From: Pisaster brevispinus
Lineage: Eukaryota; Echinodermata; Asteroidea; Forcipulatida; Asteriidae
Direction of reading: 5' to 3'
Assembly: GCA_023634235.1 (NCBI GenBank)
Contig: JAMKCF010000019.1
Location: 186,001 to 250,000 of the forward strand
Length of the DNA stretch: 64,000 nucleotides
Part shown: positions 59,031 through 64,000 of the stretch, in pieces
Layout: the number at the start of each line of letters is the position of its first letter
Numbering within the stretch: the first letter of the stretch is position 1
Translations under genes and position numbers: made by a program
The notes under the pieces: model-generated
Told to the model about the DNA's origin: nothing
Databases searched by the model: none
Seen by the model: only the letters and a program-made list of their open reading frames with translations

Positions 59031-60572
59031 AGTGCGGTGATTTTGGGAATAAGTCCCGATCTAGGAGGGCTAGAGAGATGATTTTTTTACCTGACTCTGC
59101 CTTAGGTATCCCTGCATCCGAAAACTAGACTTTTACGGCCGTTGCGGGCAGGCTTCACACCGGAAAAGACCAGCAAGCGGGGACACTCCGAAAGCCCCCC
59201 AAAACATCAACTTGATTTTGCTGTAAAAAGACACAAATACAAAATAAGGAGGGTCACATCACCCCCAGGGCAATATCGAATCTGCACAATTTTAGTACCA
59301 CTGTAAAGCCCATTTCAAGGGCTCCCTCTCCCGTGAGTTTGGGGTCGCTGACGATTCTGTAGGCGAGGCGAGCGGCCTGGATGTTAGGCCTACCCATAAG
59401 AAAAAATTGAAAAAAAAAAAAAAAAAAAAAAAAAAAACAGAAGCAAGGTCGTGCCGGCAGGGGTCATGGCCCAAAATAAAAGTGCGGTGAATTTGGGAAT
59501 AACTCCCGATCTAGGAGGGCTAGAGGGATGATTTTTGGCCTGACTCTGCCTTAGGTATCCCTGCATCCGAAAATTAGACTTTTACGGCCGTTGCGGGCAG
59601 GCTTCACACCGGAAAAGACCAGCAAGCGGGGACACTCCGAAAGCCCCTCAAAACATCAACGTGATTTTGCTGTAAAAAGACACAAATACAAAATAAGGAG
59701 GGTCACATCACCCCCAGGGCAATATCGAATCTGCACAATTTTAGTACCACTGTAAAGCCCATTTCAAGGGCTCCCTCTCCCGTGAGTTTGGGGTCGCTGA
59801 CGATTCTGTAGGCGAGGCGAGCGGCCTGGATGTTAGGCCCACCCCTTAGAGAAATAGGAAAACAAAAACCAGGGGTAATGGCCCAAAATAAAAGTGCGGT
59901 GATTTTTCGAATAAGTCCCGATCTAGGAGGGCTAGAGAGATGATTTTTTTACCTGACTCTGCCTTAGGTATCCCTGCATCCGAAAATTAGACTTTTACGG
60001 CCGTTGCGGGCAGGCTTCACACCGGAAAAGACCAGCAAGCGGGGACACTCCGAAAGCCCCGCAAAACATCAACGTGATTTTGCTGTAAAAAGACACAAAT
60101 ACAAAATAAGGAGGGTCACATCACCCCCAGGGCAATATCAAATCTGCACAATTTTAGTACCACTGTAAAGCCCGTTTCAAGGGCTCCCTCTCCCGTGAGT
60201 TTGGGATCGCTGACGATTCTGTAGGCGAGGCGAGCGGCCTGGATGTTAGGCCCACCCCTTAGAGAAATAGGAAAACAAAAACCAGGGGTAATGGCCCAAA
60301 ATAAAAGTGCGGTGATTTTGGGAATAAGTCCCGATCTAGGAGGGCTAGAGAGATGATTTTTTTACCTGACTCTGCCTTAGGTATCCCTGCATCCGAAAAT
60401 TAGACTTTTACGGCCGTTGCGGGCAGGCTTCACACCGGAAAAGACCAGCAAGCGGGGACACTCCGAAAGCCCCCCAAAACATCAACTTGATTTTGCTGTA
60501 AAAAGACACAAATACAAAATAAGGAGGGTCACATCACCCCCAGGGCAATATCGAATCTGCACAATTTTAGTA

Positions 60573-60727
60573 CCACTGTAAAGCCCGTTTCAAGGGCTCC
60601 CTCTCCCGTGAGTTTGGGGTCGCTGACGATTCTGTAGGCGAGGCGAGCGGCCTGGATGTTAGGCCTACCCCTAAGAAAAATTGAAAAAAAAACCAAAAAA
60701 AAACAACCCAGAAGCACAATTTTAGTA
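60573..60727 (+). repeat. Severely deleted B monomer, 155 bp
   Basis: CCCAGAAGCA joins CAATTTTAGTACC near 60716. The normal contexts are AGAAGCAAGG and TCTGCACAATTT, which share GCA, so the deletion of about 290 bp used 3 bp of microhomology. Only the head and the A-rich tract (AAAAAAAAACCAAAAAAAAA type) remain. Confidence 0.92.
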
Positions 60728-63700
60728 CCACTGTAAAGCCCGTTTCAAGGGCTCCCTCTCCCGTGAGTTTGGGATCGCTGACGATTCTGTAGGCGAGGCG
60801 AGCGGCCTGGATGTTAGGCCCACCCCTTCGAGAAATAGGAAAACAAAAACCAGGGGTAATGGCCCAAAATAAAAGTGCGGTGATTTTGGGAATAAGTCCC
60901 GATCTAGGAGGGCTAGAGAGATGATTTTTTTACCTGACTCTGCCTTAGGTATCCCTGCATCCGAAAATTAGACTTTTACGGCCGTTGCGGGCAGGCTTCA
61001 CACCGGAAAAGACCAGCAAGCGGGGACACTCCGAAAGCCCCCAAAACATCAACTTGATTTTGCTGTAAAAATACACAAATACAAAATAAGGAGGGTCACA
61101 TCACCCCCAGGGCAATATCGAATCTGCACAATTTTAGTACCACTGTAAAGCCCGTTTCAAGGGCTCCCTCTCCCGTGAGTTTGGGATCGCTGACGATTCT
61201 GTAGGCGAGGCGAGCGGCCTGGATGTTAGGCCTACCCCTAAGAAAAATTGAAAAAAAAAACAAAAAAAACAACCCAGAAGCAAGGTCGTGCCGGCAGGGG
61301 TCATGGCCCAAAATAAAAGTGCGGTGAATTTGGGAATAACTCCCGATCTAGGAGGGCTAGAGGGATGATTTTTTGGCCTGACTCTGCCTTAGGTATCCCT
61401 GCATCCGAAAATTAGACTTTTACGGCCGTTGCGGGCAGGCTTCACACCGGAAAAGACCAGCAAGCGGGGACACTCCGAAAGCCCCGCAAAACATCAACGT
61501 GATTTTGCTGTAAAAAGACACAAATACAAAATAAGGAGGGTCACATCACCCCCAGGGCAATATCGAATCTGCACAATTTTAGTACCACTGTAAAGCCCGT
61601 TTCAAGGGCTCCCTCTCCCGTGAGTTTGGGGTCGCTGACGATTCTGTAGGCGAGGCGAGCGGTCTGGATGTTAGGCCCACCCCTTAGAGAAATAGGAAAA
61701 CAAAAACCAGGGGTAATGGCCCAAAATAAAAGTGCGGTGATTTTGGGAATAAGTCCCGATCTAGGAGGGCTAGAGAGATGATTTTTTTACCTGACTCTGC
61801 CTTAGGTATCCCTGCATCCGAAAATTAGACTTTTACGGCCGTTGCGGGCAGGCTTCACACCGGAAAAGACCAGCAAGCGGGGACACTCCGAAAGCCCCCC
61901 AAAACATCAACGTGATTTTGCTGTAAAAAGACACAAATACAAAATAAGGAGGGTCACATCACCCCCAGGGCAATATCGAATCTGCACAATTTTAGTACCA
62001 CTGTAAAGCCCATTTCAAGGGCTCCCTCTCCCGTGAGTTTGGGGTCGCTGACGATTCTGTAGGCGAGGCGAGCGGCCTGGATGTTAGGCCCACCCCTTAG
62101 AGAAATAGGAAAACAAAAACCAGGGGTAATGGCCCAAAATAAAAGTGCGGTGATTTTTCGAATAAGTCCCGATCTAGGAGGGCTAGAGAGATGATTTTTT
62201 TACCTGACTCTGCCTTAGGTATCCCTGCATCCGAAAATTAGACTTTTACGGCCGTTGCGGGCAGGCTTCACACCGGAAAAGACCAGCAAGCGGGGACACT
62301 CCGAAAGCCCCCCAAAACATCAACGTGATTTTGCTGTAAAAAGACACAAATACAAAATAAGGAGGGTCACATCAACCCCAGGGCAATATCGAATCTGCAC
62401 AATTTTAGTACCACTGTAAAGCCCGTTTCAAGGGCTCCCTCTCCCGTGAGTTTGGGGTCGCTGACGATTCTGTAGGCGAGGCGAGCGGCCTGGATGTTAG
62501 GCCTACCCCTAAGAAAAATTGAAAAAAAAAACAAAAAAAACAACCCAGAAGCAAGGTCGTGCCGGCAGGGGTCATGGCCCAAAATAAAAGTGCGGTGAAT
62601 TTGGGAATAACTCCCGATCTAGGAGGGCTAGAGGGATGATTTTTTGGCCTGACTCTGCCTTAGGTATCCCTGCATCCGAAAATTAGACTTTTACGGCCGT
62701 TGCGGGCAGGCTTCACACCGGAAAAGACCAGCAAGCGGGGACACTCCGAAAGCCCCCCAAAACATCAACGTGATTTTGCTGTAAAAAGACACAAATACAA
62801 AATAAGGAGGGTCACATCACCCCCAGGGCAATATCGAATCTGCACAATTTTAGTACCACTGTAAAGCCCGTTTCAAGGGCTCCCTTTCCCGTGAGTTTGG
62901 GGTCGCTGACGATTCTGTAGGCGAGGCGAGTGGCCTGGATGTTAGGCCCACCCGTTAGAGAAATAGGAAAACAAAAACCAGGGGTAATGGCCCAACATAA
63001 AAGTGCGGTGATTTTGGGAATAAGTCCCGATCTAGGAGGGCTAGAGAGATGATTTTTTTACCTGACTCTGCCTTAGGTATCCCTGCATCCGAAAATTAGA
63101 CTTTTACGGCCGTTGCGGGCAGGCTTCACACCGGAAAAGACCAGCAAGCGGGGACACTCCGAAAGCCCCCCAAAACATCAACTTGATTTTGCTGTAAAAA
63201 GACACAAATACAAAATAAGGAGGGTCACATCACCCCCAGGGCAATATCGAATTTGCACAATTTTAGTACCACTGTAAAGCCCGTTTCAAGGGCTCCCTCT
63301 CCCGTGAGTTTTGGGTCGCTGACGATTCTGTAGGCGAGGCGAGCGGCCTGGATGTTAGGCCTACCCCTAAGAAAAATTGAAAAAAACAAAACAACAACAA
63401 CCCAGAAGCAAGGTCGTGCCGGCAGGGGTCATGGCCCAAAATAAAAGTGCGGTGAATTTGGGAATAACTCCCGATCTAGGAGGGCTAGAGGGATATATGC
63501 GGCCTGACTCTGCCTTAGGTATCCCTGCATCCGAAAATTAGACTTTTATGGCCGTTGCGGGCAGGCTTCACACCGGAAAAGACCAGCAAGCGGGGACACT
63601 CCGAAAGCCCCCCAAAACATCAACTTGATTTTGCTGTAAAAAGACACAAATACAAAATAAGGAGGGTCACATCACCCGCAGGGCAATATCGAATCTGCAC

Positions 63701-64000
63701 AATTTTAGTACCACTGTAAAGCCCGTTTCAAGGGCTCCCCCTCCCGTGAGTTTGGGGTCGCTGACGATTCTGTAGGCGAGGCGAGCGGCCTGGATGTTAG
63801 GCCTACCCCTAAGAAAAATTGAAAAAAAAAAAAAAAAAAAAACAGAAGCAAGGTCGTGCCGGCAGGGGTCATGGCCCAAAATAAAAGTGCGGTGAATTTG
63901 GGAATAACTCCCGATCTAGGAGGGCTAGAGGGATGATTTTTTGGCCTGACTCTGCCTTAGGTATCCCTGCATCCGAAAATTAGACTTTTATGGCCGTTGC
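60728..64000 (+). repeat. A/B block to window end (8 monomers, last one partial)
   Basis: Starts: A 60728, B 61140, A 61585, A 61998, B 62411, A 62856, B 63269, B 63711 (cut at 64000). The A at 60728 and the B at 61140 share TTTGGGATCGCTG with the A at 60160. The B copies at 61140 and 62411 share a ten-A, C, eight-A, CAACCC tract. The B at 63269 has GGGATATATGCGGCC in place of GGGATGATTTTTTGGCC. Both of the last two monomers have TTTTATGGCCG. Confidence 0.89.

Larger units (their letters stand above)
58885..59297 (+). repeat. Representative type A monomer (413 bp)
   Basis: Chosen as a near-consensus A copy. Order of landmarks: anchor CCACTGTAAAG; inverted repeat AGCCC/GGGCT (58894-58898, 58906-58910); CpG-rich core TAGGCGAGGCGAGCGG; inverted repeat GGCCT/AGGCC (58961-58965, 58973-58977); the A-diagnostic CCACCCCTTAGAGAAATAGG followed by AAAACAAAAACCAGGGGTAA; AATAAA at 59025-59030; A-type tail GATTTTGGGAATAAGTCCC, GAGAGATG and TTTTTTTACCTGAC; then CCCCCCAAAACATCAACTTG; and an A-tract-rich end. 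Intact A copies are 411-414 bp long, so this type is length-stable. A single variant (AAAACTAGAC) separates this copy from the usual AAAATTAGAC. Confidence 0.95.
58026..60572 (+). repeat. Near-regular dimer block (6 monomers)
   Basis: Starts: A 58026, B 58439, A 58885, B 59298, A 59747, A 60160. Alternation holds until the A-A step at 60160. The B at 58439 has the intact GCGGGG (58764-58769) and CCCCGC (58782-58787) inverted repeat. The B at 59298 and the A at 59747 share AAAGCCCATTTCAAGG. The A at 59747 has GATTTTTCGAATAAG, also found at 61998. Confidence 0.9.
1..64000 (+). repeat. Satellite DNA array, two-monomer (A/B) higher-order repeat, spans entire window
   Basis: Every part of the window aligns to one monomer of about 413 or 448 bp. 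The anchor CCACTGTAAAG (rare one-base variants) recurs 151 times at spacings of about 411-414 or 441-453 bp, apart from a few abnormal units. All copies point the same way; I saw no inverted copy, transposon insertion or unique spacer. The array runs to the right window edge in mid-monomer and starts on the left exactly at my anchor, so it is open-ended. Copies differ by a few substitutions each. Known biology: arrays like this form centromeric, pericentromeric or knob heterochromatin in eukaryotes. The family is not one I recognise. No gene or RNA gene was found anywhere in it. Confidence 0.97.

Noticed and set aside
59240..59262. Shine-Dalgarno-like AAGGAGGG in each monomer, suggesting bacterial genes
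   Set aside because: It is followed by no sensible start codon or coding frame, and the sequence is a eukaryote-like satellite.
59181..59298. CENP-B box (TTCGNNNNANNCGGG) on either strand
   Set aside because: TTCG occurs on the minus strand at three places per monomer (from CCGAAAATT, CCGAAAGC and ATCGAATC), but none has the required downstream A and CGGG together. A centromere without CENP-B boxes stays possible.
1..64000. CRISPR array
   Set aside because: Repeats are 413-448 bp, contiguous and without unique spacers. No cas-like gene is present.
1..64000. 5S rRNA, U1/U2 snRNA or rDNA spacer repeats
   Set aside because: I looked for hallmark internal motifs of 5S and snRNA genes and saw none; no rRNA coding sequence is present.

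Overview
The whole 64 kb window is one uninterrupted head-to-tail satellite DNA array. I found no gene, RNA gene, transposon or single-copy DNA in it. Anchoring on the motif CCACTGTAAAG, I count 151 monomers by hand, all on the same strand. The first starts at base 1 and the last (63711 onward) is cut by the window end, so the array continues past at least one end and probably both. No bacterial, archaeal or phage gene content is present. Long high-copy monomers, nested higher-order repeats and frequent C-to-T or G-to-A variants at CpG sites point to a eukaryotic nuclear genome with cytosine methylation, in centromeric, pericentromeric or other constitutive heterochromatin. I do not recognise the satellite family and cannot name the species.

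There are two monomer types. Type A is 413 bp (intact copies 411-414, about 74 copies). Type B is mostly 441-453 bp (about 76 copies). B carries a 15-28 nt A-rich tract, a 21-bp segment absent from A, and linked substitutions further along. The basic higher-order unit is an A-B dimer of about 860 bp, almost perfectly kept from 1 to about 8.2 kb. Beyond that, dimers are rearranged into longer units: an A-A-B trimer of about 1270 bp (9.1-15 kb, and a different one at 25.7-30.7 kb), a five-monomer unit of about 2168 bp in tandem (17.66-22.0 kb), and a five-monomer unit of about 2085 bp that includes a deleted B monomer (48.2-52.4 kb, with a diverged relative at 42.3-44.3 kb).

Twelve monomers are structurally abnormal: eleven are internally deleted or partly duplicated and one is a full-length B/A chimera. 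Many junctions lie at microhomology of a few bases. Several rare junctions occur two or three times at sites kilobases apart, so they mark segmental duplication inside the array. The clearest case is 14.6-19.8 kb, whose rare markers recur in nearly the same order at 35.9-40.1 kb. Chimeric monomers (A head with B tail, or the reverse) show exchange within monomers.

The many short open frames, mostly minus-strand and 60-90 codons, are the same stretch of monomer read again and again. I judge them non-coding. The value of the window is as a record of satellite evolution: monomer divergence, unequal exchange, gene conversion and homopolymer instability. No undescribed protein-coding system is present.
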